Below, piece by piece: positions 54,950 through 64,000 of a stretch of 64,000 nucleotides of DNA. The stretch is taken from positions 142,997-206,996 of the forward strand of contig JADJBM010000010.1 of NCBI GenBank assembly GCA_016703785.1. Direction: 5' to 3'. The notes beneath the pieces were generated by a model. The model saw only the letters and a program-made list of their open reading frames with translations, searched no databases and had not been told where the DNA came from. Source of the stretch: Betaproteobacteria bacterium (lineage in GTDB: Bacteria; Pseudomonadota; Gammaproteobacteria; Burkholderiales; Rhodocyclaceae). The number at the start of each line of letters is the position of its first letter. The stretch's first letter is position 1. A program made the position numbers and the translations under genes.

Positions 54950-56120
54950 GAACTTCCAGATCCTGGTGCTCAACCAGATATCCCAGGCCGGCCTGAAGCG
55001 CCTGCCGCCGGAGCAGTACACAGTCGGCAAGGACATTGCCGCGCCGGACGCCATCCTGGTGCGCTCCGCCGACATGCACAAGCTCGACATTCCGGCTTCC
55101 GTCCGTGCCATCGGCCGCGCCGGTGCCGGCACGAACAACATTCCGGTCAAGGCCATGAGCGGGCGCGGCGTGCCGGTCTTCAACGCGCCGGGTGCCAACG
55201 CCAATGCGGTGAAGGAACTGGTCATCGCCGGCATGCTGCTGTCGGCTCGCAACCTGACCGGGGCCATGCGCTTCGTCACTGCCCTCGATCCGAATGATCC
55301 TGAGATGGAGAAGAAGGTCGAGGACGGCAAGAAGAATTTCGCCGGCTACGAACTCGCCGGCCACACCCTCGGCGTGGTCGGCCTCGGCAAGATCGGCTGC
55401 CTGGTGGCGGATGCCGCCATCAAGCTCGGCATGCATGTGATGGGCTACGATCCAGAGATCACGGTTGATGCCGCATGGAGCCTGCCTTCCCAGGTGAAGA
55501 AGGCGAATAGTGTGGCCGAGGTGCTGAAGAATGCGAATTTCATCAGCCTGCATGTGCCGTTGGTCGACGCCACGCGCAAGATGGTCAATGCGCAGTCGCT
55601 TGAGCATGTCCGCCATGGCGCCGTGCTGCTGAATTTCTCGCGCGAGGGCGTGGTGGACGAGTCCGCCGTGCTGGCGGCGCTGGATGCCAAGAAGCTTGCC
55701 AGCTATGTATGCGATTTCCCCAGCCCGCATGTGAATGGTCATCCGCATGTGGTGGCCCTGCCGCACCTGGGCGCCTCCACGCGCGAGGCCGAGGACAACT
55801 GCGCGGCGATGGTGGCCGACCAGGTGCGCGATTACCTCGAGCACGGCAACGTGCAGAACGCCGTGAACTTCCCCAGCATTTCGATGCCGCGCGAATCAGG
55901 CTTCCGTATCGCCATCGCCAACGCCAACGTGCCGAACATGGTGGGGCAGATCTCCACCGCGATGGCCAAGGCGAATCTGAACATCCACAACATGACGAAC
56001 AAATCGCGCGGCGACATGGCGTATACCCTGGTGGATGTGGACAGTGCCGTATCGCAGCCGGTGATCGATTCTATCGCCGGCATCGATGGCGTGCTGGTCG
56101 TGCGCTATTTGCCTGCCTGA
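54942..56120 (+). CDS. serA: D-3-phosphoglycerate dehydrogenase
   Basis: This enzyme supplies the substrate for SerC. The 392-residue protein has the N-terminal substrate domain, the NAD motif GVVGLGKIG, and the catalytic Arg, Glu and His region (LNFSREGVVDE and LPHLGASTREAEDNCA). A C-terminal ACT-like domain (NVPNMVGQISTAMAKANLNIHNM) may respond to serine. It is coupled to serC by overlap. Confidence 0.93.
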   Translation: MARNFQILVLNQISQAGLKRLPPEQYTVGKDIAAPDAILVRSADMHKLDIPASVRAIGRAGAGTNNIPVKAMSGRGVPVFNAPGANANAVKELVIAGMLLSARNLTGAMRFVTALDPNDPEMEKKVEDGKKNFAGYELAGHTLGVVGLGKIGCLVADAAIKLGMHVMGYDPEITVDAAWSLPSQVKKANSVAEVLKNANFISLHVPLVDATRKMVNAQSLEHVRHGAVLLNFSREGVVDESAVLAALDAKKLASYVCDFPSPHVNGHPHVVALPHLGASTREAEDNCAAMVADQVRDYLEHGNVQNAVNFPSISMPRESGFRIAIANANVPNMVGQISTAMAKANLNIHNMTNKSRGDMAYTLVDVDSAVSQPVIDSIAGIDGVLVVRYLPA

Positions 56121-56127
56121 TGACGGC

Positions 56128-57195
56128 ATGAGCGACGACCTGCTGCGCCTGCGCACCGAGATCGACCGCCTTGACGAGGAGGTGCTGGCGCGGCTGTCGC
56201 GCCGTGCAGAGATTGCCCATGAGATCGGACGCGTCAAGGGCGGTGCGGTGGTCTATCGCCCCGAGCGCGAGGCGCAGGTGCTGCGTCGCATCACCGGGCT
56301 CAACAAGGGACCGCTCTCCGATGCAATGGTCTGGCACATTTTTCGCGAGATCATGTCGGCCTGTCTGGCGCTGGAGCAGCCGTTGCGAATCGCCTATTTC
56401 GGTCCGCAAGGCACCTTCACCGAGAGCGCGGCGAAAAAGCATTTCGGTTCTGCGCCGCAGTTCTCCGCTACGGCGACCATCGACGAGGTGTTCCGCGCGG
56501 TCGAGGCGGGCCATGCCGACTATGGCGTGGTGCCTGTGGAGAACTCCACAGAGGGGGCCGTCGGCCGAACCCTTGATCTCCTGCTACAGATGCCGATCAA
56601 GATTTGCGGCGAAGTCATGCTGCGCATCCATCAGCATCTGCTTTCAAAAGCTGAGAAGTTGGAGGGTGTCAAGCGGCTTTACTCGCACGCCCAATCACTC
56701 GCGCAGTGCCACGAATGGCTCAACCAAAACCTGCCGTCGCTGCCACGCGTGCCGGTGGCGAGCAACGCCGAGGCGGCGCGCATGGCCTCGGAGGATACCG
56801 AGTCCTGCGCCATCGCCGGCGAAGCCGCCGCCGGCCAGTACGGCCTGAACATCCTGGCGCGGGATATCGAGGACGACCCGAACAACACGACCCGCTTTCT
56901 CGTCATCGGCATGCACGACGCCGGCCCCTCCGGCCGCGACAAGACTTCCCTTGTCTGCGCCTCGCAGAACAAGGCCGGGGCGATGTATGCCCTGCTCGAG
57001 CCCCTGGCGCGCCATGGCGTGTCGATGAGCAAGTTCGAATCGCGCCCTTCGCGCACCGGCCTGTGGGAATACGTTTTCTATGTCGACGTTGAAGGCCACC
57101 AGGACGATGAGCGGGTAGGCAGGGCCTTCGCCGAATTGCGCGACCGCGCGGCCTTTGTCAAGGTGCTGGGTTCTTATCCCGGCGCGGCAGCCTGA
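56128..57195 (+). CDS. pheA: Bifunctional chorismate mutase/prephenate dehydratase
   Basis: PheA converts chorismate to phenylpyruvate for phenylalanine. The 355-residue protein has an AroQ-type mutase domain (about 1-85: LRLRTEIDRLDEEVLARLSRRAEIAHEIG), a dehydratase domain (YFGPQGTFTESAA, VPVENSTEGAVGRTLDLL, NNTTRFLVIG) and a C-terminal ACT domain with the phenylalanine-sensing ESRP motif (KFESRPSRTGLWEYVFYVD). The start follows the serA-type gene after 7 bp. Confidence 0.97.
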   Translation: MSDDLLRLRTEIDRLDEEVLARLSRRAEIAHEIGRVKGGAVVYRPEREAQVLRRITGLNKGPLSDAMVWHIFREIMSACLALEQPLRIAYFGPQGTFTESAAKKHFGSAPQFSATATIDEVFRAVEAGHADYGVVPVENSTEGAVGRTLDLLLQMPIKICGEVMLRIHQHLLSKAEKLEGVKRLYSHAQSLAQCHEWLNQNLPSLPRVPVASNAEAARMASEDTESCAIAGEAAAGQYGLNILARDIEDDPNNTTRFLVIGMHDAGPSGRDKTSLVCASQNKAGAMYALLEPLARHGVSMSKFESRPSRTGLWEYVFYVDVEGHQDDERVGRAFAELRDRAAFVKVLGSYPGAAA

Positions 57196-57247
57196 CGGAG
57201 CCGGAAAGATAACGGGGAGAGAACGTCTTTCAAGGGGGAATCGCACC

Positions 57248-58348
57248 ATGAGCATCGCCGAGAACGCACCATCGTACATCCGCGCTATTTCGCCTTACCA
57301 GCCTGGCAAGCCGATCACCCAACTGGCGCGCGAGATGGGCCTTCCGGTCGAGAAGATCGTCAAGCTGGCATCCAATGAGAATCCGCTCGGCATGAGTCCG
57401 CGCGCGCGCGCCGCAACGCAGGCGGCCATGGACGGCATTGAGCGCTATCCCGACCAGTTCGACCTGACTGCCGCGCTGGCTGCCCGGTTCGGCGTCGGCA
57501 TGGAGCAGGTCGTGCTTGGCAACGGTTCCAACGACGTGCTTGACTTGGCCGCCCGCGTTTTCCTTGCGCCTGGCCGCTCATCTGTATTTTCGCAGCACGC
57601 CTTCGCCGTTTATCCGCTGGCGACGATGTCGGCCGGGGGGGAATGCATCGTCGTGCCGGCGAAACACTACGGCCACGACCTCGATGCCATGCGCGCGGCC
57701 ATCCGGTCCGATACGCGCATCGTGTGGATCGCCAATCCCAACAACCCGACCGGCAACTTCCTGCCGGGCGCCCAGATCAAGGCCTTCCTGCAGTCGTCGC
57801 CCAGGGATGTGGTGGTGGTGCTCGACGAGGCCTACAATGAATACCTGCCGCCTGCCGACCGAGTGGATACCGTGGCCTGGCTGAAGGAATTTCCCAACCT
57901 GGTCGTCACGCGTACCTTCTCGAAGATCCACGGCCTGGCTGGCCTGCGCGTCGGCTACGCCGTCACCACAGCTGAAATTGCCGACCTGATGCATCGCGTG
58001 CGCCAGCCTTTCAACGTGAACAACCTGGCCCTGGCAGGGGCGATCGCTGCGCTGGACGATCACGCCTTCATTGCCGAGAGCTATGAAGCCAATCGGCGCG
58101 GCATGGAACAACTTGTTGCCGGGCTCAAGCGCCTCGGCCTGGAGCACATTCCTTCGCACGGCAATTTTGTCACCTTCAAGGCGGGGGATGCCGTCAAGGT
58201 GAATCAGGCACTGCTCAAGCAAGGCGTCATTGTGCGGCCGATCGGCGGCTACGCACTGCCGGAGCACCTTCGCGTCACCATCGGCCTGGAGAGCGAGAAC
58301 ACCTCCTTCCTGAAGGCCCTGGAGAAGGCGCTGGATCGCACGCGCTGA
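57248..58348 (+). CDS. hisC: Histidinol-phosphate aminotransferase
   Basis: This PLP enzyme acts in histidine synthesis and, in this operon context, probably also in aromatic transamination. The 366-residue protein has LASNENPLGMSPRA, LGNGSNDVLDL, IANPNNPTGNFLP, VVLDEAYNEY and the PLP lysine in RTFSKIHGLAGLRVGY. The ATG at 57248 follows AAGGGGGAA; upstream in-frame codons overlap pheA. Confidence 0.95.
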   Translation: MSIAENAPSYIRAISPYQPGKPITQLAREMGLPVEKIVKLASNENPLGMSPRARAATQAAMDGIERYPDQFDLTAALAARFGVGMEQVVLGNGSNDVLDLAARVFLAPGRSSVFSQHAFAVYPLATMSAGGECIVVPAKHYGHDLDAMRAAIRSDTRIVWIANPNNPTGNFLPGAQIKAFLQSSPRDVVVVLDEAYNEYLPPADRVDTVAWLKEFPNLVVTRTFSKIHGLAGLRVGYAVTTAEIADLMHRVRQPFNVNNLALAGAIAALDDHAFIAESYEANRRGMEQLVAGLKRLGLEHIPSHGNFVTFKAGDAVKVNQALLKQGVIVRPIGGYALPEHLRVTIGLESENTSFLKALEKALDRTR

Positions 58349-58363
58349 GATTTTGTGAGCCTC

Positions 58364-59233
58364 ATGCTCGACAAGGTTGTCATCTTCGGCGTCGGACTCA
58401 TCGGCGGCTCGTTCGCCCTGGCGCTGAAGCAGGCAGGCGCAGCCGGCCAGGTGATCGGCGTCGGCCGCAGCCAGGCCACGCTTGAAGAGGCGCTGCGGCT
58501 GGGAATCATCGATCGCATCGGTGCCTGCGATGCCGCCACTCTGGGGGATGCCGATATTGTGCTGCTCGCCACGCCGGTCGGACAGATGCCGGCGCTGATG
58601 CAGGCGATGGCACCGCATCTTGGACCGCAGGTCGCGATCACCGATGGCGGCAGCACCAAGGGCGACGTCGTAGCCGCGATCTATCGGAACTTGCCCAGGC
58701 ATTGCCCGCGATTCGTGCCGGCGCATCCCATCGCCGGCGCGGAGAACAGCGGTGCCGCAGCGGCCAAGGCGGATCTTTACGTTAGCCGCAAGGTGGTGCT
58801 GACGCCGTTGCCGGAGAACGACGCGGATGCCATCGAGCGCGTGCGTGCCGCGTGGGCAACCTGCGGTGCGTCCGTCCACGAGATGCCCCCGTCCCGCCAC
58901 GATCAGGTCTTCGCCGCCGTGAGCCACCTGCCGCACCTGCTGTCCTTCGCGCTGGTACACGACCTGGCGCAGCGCGAGAACCGTGAAGAATTCTTCCGCT
59001 TCGCGGCCAGCGGCTTCCGCGACTTTACCCGCATCGCCGCCAGCCATCCCGAGATGTGGCGCGACATCTGCATCGCCAACAAGACGGCCCTACTCGGCGA
59101 ACTGGAACAATACCAGCGCCAGTTGGAAGAGTTGCGCCAGGCGCTGCTTGACGACGACGCCGCAGCCCTGGAAGCGGTCTTCGCCGAGGCGCGCACCGTG
59201 CGCCGCGCCTGGGACGAGGGCACGCTGGTCTGA
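58364..59233 (+). CDS. tyrA: Prephenate dehydrogenase
   Basis: TyrA oxidises prephenate to 4-hydroxyphenylpyruvate for tyrosine. The 289-residue protein starts MLDKVVIFGVGLIGGSFALAL, with the NAD motif. It contains DGGSTKGDVV, FVPAHPIAGAENSG and HDQVFAAVSHLPHLLSFALV. A GTG three codons upstream is an alternative start. Its stop overlaps the ATG of the aroA-cmk fusion by one base. Confidence 0.96.
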   Translation: MLDKVVIFGVGLIGGSFALALKQAGAAGQVIGVGRSQATLEEALRLGIIDRIGACDAATLGDADIVLLATPVGQMPALMQAMAPHLGPQVAITDGGSTKGDVVAAIYRNLPRHCPRFVPAHPIAGAENSGAAAAKADLYVSRKVVLTPLPENDADAIERVRAAWATCGASVHEMPPSRHDQVFAAVSHLPHLLSFALVHDLAQRENREEFFRFAASGFRDFTRIAASHPEMWRDICIANKTALLGELEQYQRQLEELRQALLDDDAAALEAVFAEARTVRRAWDEGTLV

Positions 59234-61248
59234 TGGATTTCCTCGATCTTGCGCCGGCGCGCCACGCTGCGGGCAGCGTGCGTCTGCCGGGCTCGAAAAG
59301 CATCTCCAACCGTTTCCTGCTGCTTGCCGCCCTGGCAGAGGGGGAAACGCGAATTCGCGATTTGCTTCTCTCGGATGACACCGAGCGCATGCTTGATGCC
59401 CTCAAGACACTCGGCATCCGCTGGGAAAGCCTGGGGCAGGAAAATGACTTCCTGGTATGCGGGGCCGGCGGGCCCTTTCCGGCCAGGCAGGCCGAGTTGT
59501 TTCTCGGCAACGCCGGCACGGCCTTTCGCCCGCTGACGGCGGCGCTGGCGCTCTCGAATGGACGCTATCGACTTTCCGGCGTGCCGCGCATGCATGAGCG
59601 GCCGATCGGCGATCTGGTGGATGCCCTGCGCCAGGTCGGCGCCGACATCCGCTATCTCGGCAACGAGGGATTTCCCCCTCTCGAGGTTCTTCCTGCGACG
59701 ATTCAGGCCGGGGGCAGGGTGGCCGTGCGCGGCGAAGCCTCCAGCCAGTTCCTCACCGCACTGCTGATGGCGTTGCCGTTGAGCGGACGCGGCGCGACGG
59801 TCGAAGTGGCCGGCGAACTCATCTCAAAGCCGTATATCGACATTACCCTCAAGCTGATGTCGCGTTTCGGGGTGAGCGTCGAGCGGGATGGCTGGCGGGC
59901 ATTCCACATCCCCGCCGGGGCACGCTATCGCAGCCCGGGCACGGTGCATGTCGAGGGCGACGCATCCTCCGCCTCGTATTTCCTTGCGGCCGGGGCGATA
60001 GGCGGGGGCCCGGTGCGCGTCGAGGGGGTGGGAAGGGACAGCATCCAAGGCGACGTGCGCTTCGCGGAAGCGCTGCAGGCAATGGGTGCGCAGATTGCGA
60101 TGGGGGCCAACTGGATCGAGGCTGCCGCACCGGCTGACGGACGACTGAAAGCCATTGACCTTGACTGCAATCATATCCCGGACGCCGCCATGACCCTGGC
60201 CGTCATGGCACTATTTGCCGAGGGCACGACCCGGCTGACCCACATCGCAAGCTGGCGGGTCAAGGAAACCGACCGTATCGCCGCCATGGCGACCGAATTG
60301 CGCAAGCTCGGCGCGCTGGTGGAGGAGGGTGCTGACTTCATAGCCGTATCAATGCAACGTGGCGAGCCGCCCGCCGCCGTCTCTCGAAGGCTGACTTTCA
60401 AGCCGAATGCGGCCATCGACACCTACGACGACCACCGCATGGCAATGTGCTTCTCCCTGGCTTGCCTGGGTGGAGTGCCGGTGCGCATCCATGACCCGAA
60501 GTGCGTGAACAAGACCTTCCCGGATTACTTCGATCGCTTTCTCTCGCTGCTGGCCCCGGTGATTGCCATTGATGGCCCTTCGGCATCGGGCAAGGGTACG
60601 GTGGCTGCCCTGGTGGCCGAGAAGCTGGGGTTTCACTACCTCGACAGCGGCGCGCTCTATCGCCTGGTCGCCCTGGCCGCCTTGAGGGCCGGTCTGACGT
60701 TCGACGACGGGGAGGCCCTGGCACGGATTGCCGAGACCCTGCCTGCGACATTCGAGGGGTCGCGCATCCTGCTCGACGGCGAGGACGTCAGCGCCGCCAT
60801 CCGCAGCGAGGAATGCTCCACCGGATCTTCCAAAGTGGCCGCTTTCCCGGCCGTCCGGGCGGCCCTACTCGGGCGCCAGCGCGCCTATCAGCAGGCGCCG
60901 GGCCTGGTTGCCGAGGGGCGGGACATGGCTTCGGTGGTCTTCCCAGACGCCCAGCTCAAGGTCTTTCTCACCGCAACAGCCGAAGCGCGCGCCGAGCGTC
61001 GCCATAAACAGTTGATCGACAAAGGAATGTCTGCTAACATTGATACCCTTTTGCAGGATCTCCGTGAGCGTGATGCGCGCGACAGCGCGCGAGCGGTTGC
61101 GCCCCTGCAGAAATGCGCGGATGCCGAGTTGCTCGATACCACGGACTTGACGGTCGACGAGGCCGTCACCTGGGTGCTCGAACGAGTCCGGCAACGTTTG
61201 CCGCAAGCAGCGGCGCGCTCCCGAAACAAGGAAGCGCCGCGGGCGTAG
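59233..61248 (+). CDS. aroA-cmk: Fused EPSP synthase and cytidylate kinase
   Basis: The single 671-residue frame joins two enzymes that are normally separate neighbours. Residues 1 to about 440 are 5-enolpyruvylshikimate-3-phosphate synthase (LPGSKSISNRFLLLAALAEG, LGNAGTAFRPLTAALAL, YDDHRMAMCFSLA, ending FPDYFDRFLSLL). From about 442 it is CMP kinase (VIAIDGPSASGKGTVAALVAEKLGFHYLDSGALYR, GLVAEGRDMASVVFPDA, RERDARDSARAVAPL). Only Ala-Pro separates the two. There is no stop codon or ribosome binding site at the junction; a GTG at 60559 could restart, but no Shine-Dalgarno precedes it. Confidence 0.93.
   Translation: MDFLDLAPARHAAGSVRLPGSKSISNRFLLLAALAEGETRIRDLLLSDDTERMLDALKTLGIRWESLGQENDFLVCGAGGPFPARQAELFLGNAGTAFRPLTAALALSNGRYRLSGVPRMHERPIGDLVDALRQVGADIRYLGNEGFPPLEVLPATIQAGGRVAVRGEASSQFLTALLMALPLSGRGATVEVAGELISKPYIDITLKLMSRFGVSVERDGWRAFHIPAGARYRSPGTVHVEGDASSASYFLAAGAIGGGPVRVEGVGRDSIQGDVRFAEALQAMGAQIAMGANWIEAAAPADGRLKAIDLDCNHIPDAAMTLAVMALFAEGTTRLTHIASWRVKETDRIAAMATELRKLGALVEEGADFIAVSMQRGEPPAAVSRRLTFKPNAAIDTYDDHRMAMCFSLACLGGVPVRIHDPKCVNKTFPDYFDRFLSLLAPVIAIDGPSASGKGTVAALVAEKLGFHYLDSGALYRLVALAALRAGLTFDDGEALARIAETLPATFEGSRILLDGEDVSAAIRSEECSTGSSKVAAFPAVRAALLGRQRAYQQAPGLVAEGRDMASVVFPDAQLKVFLTATAEARAERRHKQLIDKGMSANIDTLLQDLRERDARDSARAVAPLQKCADAELLDTTDLTVDEAVTWVLERVRQRLPQAAARSRNKEAPRA
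61012..61040 (+). promoter_or_regulatory. Intragenic promoter candidate for rpsA
   Basis: TTGATC and TAACAT are separated by 17 bp, and a TGC extension precedes the -10. The site lies within the cmk part of the fusion, in a locally AT-rich stretch, about 370 bp before the rpsA ATG. Confidence 0.5.
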
Positions 61249-61408
61249 GTGTCGCGAAGACGCTGACACAGCAGGTGCCGTCCCCGGACGGTCCAATCGA
61301 CTGGATGACAGGTTGATGCAGGGCTTCCCTGCCGCTGTGCGCTTTTTCCTCGCGATTTTTTCAACTTGCTAGCCGTCCGATTTCGGCCGGCGTTAGGTTT
61401 TTTATTTT
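61249..61408 (+). other. rpsA leader region
   Basis: These 160 bases hold no gene. A 6 bp hairpin GCAGGG-CTT-CCCTGC lies at 61318-61332, and T-rich tracts (GCTTTTTCC, GATTTTTTC, GGTTTTTTATTTT) run up to the ATG. The only Shine-Dalgarno-like element is TAGG, about 10 nt from the start. A weak SD with a structured, U-rich leader is what is known for S1 mRNA, which is autoregulated. Confidence 0.45.
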
Positions 61409-63124
<1,716 letters not shown>

Positions 63125-63139
63125 CCTCATCAAGTGACT

Positions 63140-63424
63140 ATGACGAAGTCGGAACTCATTGCGAAACTGGCGGGACGTTTCCCGCAGCTGGTCGCCAAGG
63201 ATGCCGATTATGCGGTCAAGATGATTCTCGATGCCATGACCGCCGCGCTGACCCGCGGCGATCGCATCGAGATTCGCGGGTTCGGCAGTTTTGCGCTGAA
63301 CTACAGGCCGCCGCGCGTCGGACGCAACCCGAAATCGGGCGAGAAGGTGCAGGTGCCCGAGAAGTATGTGCCGCATTTCAAGGCGGGCAAGGAGCTTCGC
63401 GAGCGCGTAGACCAGCTCGGTTGA
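63140..63424 (+). CDS. ihfB: Integration host factor subunit beta
   Basis: This is the DNA-bending heterodimer subunit. The 94-residue protein starts MTKSELIAKLAGRFPQL and has IEIRGFGSFALNYRPPRVGRNPKSGEKVQVPEKYVPHFKAGKELRERV, including the minor-groove proline arm. A GTG two codons upstream (63134) is an alternative start. Confidence 0.97.
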   Translation: MTKSELIAKLAGRFPQLVAKDADYAVKMILDAMTAALTRGDRIEIRGFGSFALNYRPPRVGRNPKSGEKVQVPEKYVPHFKAGKELRERVDQLG

Positions 63425-63458
63425 TCGGCCGCGGCTGGATTGCAGGACCGAGGGAGTC

Positions 63459-63488
63459 GGGCGGCGTCGGGGATGCCGCCCTTTTTTA
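63459..63488 (+). terminator. Terminator after ihfB
   Basis: GGGCGGC, a 9 nt loop and GCCGCCC are followed by TTTTTTA. It ends the rpsA-ihfB transcript before lapA. Confidence 0.88.
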
Positions 63489-63586
63489 GTTGCGGCTGCA
63501 TCGTCGGGCGTCGGCATCGCCCGACGATGGACTGGCCGAATCAGCGTTTGCTTGCGTGTCCGTATGGATGTGCGCTCTGGAACGAC

Positions 63587-63847
63587 ATGAAATACTTCGT
63601 CTGGCTGCTACGGGCCGCGCTGTTCATCGTACTGCTCGGCTTCGCGGTGAAGAACAGCAGCATGGTGACGCTGCGTTTCTTCTTCGATGTCGCTTGGACG
63701 CTGCCGTTGGTGACCGTCATGCTGATCTTCTTTGCGGCCGGTGCGGTCGTCGGGCTGACGGCCGCGCTGGGGACTTTTTTTCGGCAGCGTCGTGAAATCG
63801 CCCGGCTCGGGCGGGAGCCTGGCTTCGGGGCACGCCAGATGAAGTAG
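63587..63847 (+). CDS. lapA: LapA-family membrane protein
   Basis: This 86-residue inner membrane protein works with LapB in lipopolysaccharide assembly control. It has two membrane segments (LRAALFIVLLGFAVKNS and LPLVTVMLIFFAAGAVVGLTAAL), the DUF1049 pattern VTLRFFFD between them and a basic C-terminal helix. The ATG at 63587 matches the family N-terminus (MKYFVWLLR). Confidence 0.9.
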   Translation: MKYFVWLLRAALFIVLLGFAVKNSSMVTLRFFFDVAWTLPLVTVMLIFFAAGAVVGLTAALGTFFRQRREIARLGREPGFGARQMK

Positions 63848-63886
63848 TGTCGCGGCAATCCCGAGACAAGAGAGAACAAGCCTGGG

Positions 63887-64000
63887 ATGATGGAATTCGA
63901 ACTGTGGTGGCTGCTGGCGATCCCGCTGTTTTTCGCACTGGGCTGGATGGCGGCGCGGGTGGACATTCGGCATGTCGTGCGCGAGTCCCGCACTCTGCCG
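63887..64000 (+). CDS. lapB: LapB tetratricopeptide protein (3' partial)
   Basis: Only the first 38 codons are in the window, and the frame is open to its end. They give the N-terminal membrane anchor and the start of the cytoplasmic part: FELWWLLAIPLFFALGWMAARVDIRHVVRESRTLP. This is typical of LapB (YciM), which controls LpxC turnover. The start may be the ATG at 63887 or the next one at 63890. It lies 39 bp after lapA, in the expected order. Confidence 0.88.
   Translation, partial: MMEFELWWLLAIPLFFALGWMAARVDIRHVVRESRTLP

Overview
The window is a contiguous piece of a high-GC proteobacterial chromosome, almost certainly betaproteobacterial and probably close to Rhodocyclales. The evidence is an elongation factor P with Arg32 next to its rhamnosyltransferase gene earP, a tmRNA whose tag reads ANDERFALAA, the order gyrA-serC-pheA-hisC-tyrA-aroA/cmk-rpsA-ihfB-lapA-lapB, a tRNA-Leu placed directly in front of a 14-gene nuo operon, and the yhbY/rlmE/ftsH/folP/glmM string. 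The taxon is inferred from these features, not from a search. I see no insertion sequence, prophage, integrase, CRISPR array or rRNA.

Layout. 1-2150: end of a Ser/Thr kinase fused to a cyclic-nucleotide-binding domain, a doubtful small ORF, trxC, and a two-module AP2-like protein. 2162-7852: hemH and hrcA (minus), nadK and recN (plus), fur (minus), bamE (plus). 7917-14212: dapB, carA, carB, greA and a small membrane protein. 14214-21128: yhbY (minus), then rlmE, ftsH, folP, glmM, dtd, tpiA, secG. 21228-35833: tRNA-Leu(GAG) and nuoA to nuoN, a complete proton-pumping NADH dehydrogenase. 35870-39071: a probable ABM-fold protein, a Nudix ADP-ribose pyrophosphatase, a soluble NarX-like kinase with its NarL-like regulator, and tRNA-Arg(CCT). 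39195-46332: peroxiredoxin, uup, a GIDE/EF-hand membrane protein with lemA, an HDOD protein, earP-efp, and a small exported protein. 46423-51080: ssrA, gph, ubiG and two OmpA-family genes with near-identical 5' parts flanking an amidohydrolase (all minus). 51315-64000: gyrA, serC, a serA-type dehydrogenase, pheA, hisC, tyrA, a fused aroA-cmk, rpsA, ihfB, lapA and the start of lapB.

How the genes work together. Most are core functions in tightly packed operons, often with 1 to 11 bp overlaps: respiration (nuo), arginine/pyrimidine precursors (carAB), serine and aromatic amino acid synthesis (serC to aroA), envelope biogenesis (glmM, bamE, dapB, secG, lapAB, OmpA proteins) and translation (rpsA, efp/earP, tRNAs, tmRNA, rlmE, dtd). 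Accessory regulatory genes are scattered singly between them.

The points most worth a second look are the AP2-like protein, the linker-less aroA-cmk fusion with a likely promoter for rpsA inside it, the folP start codon sitting directly on a terminator, the hairpin in the carAB leader, the four-cysteine GAF kinase, the EF-hand inserted in a GIDE-type protein beside lemA, and the duplicated OmpA heads. I did not find a convincing new multi-gene system. No stretch over 300 bases lacks a gene.
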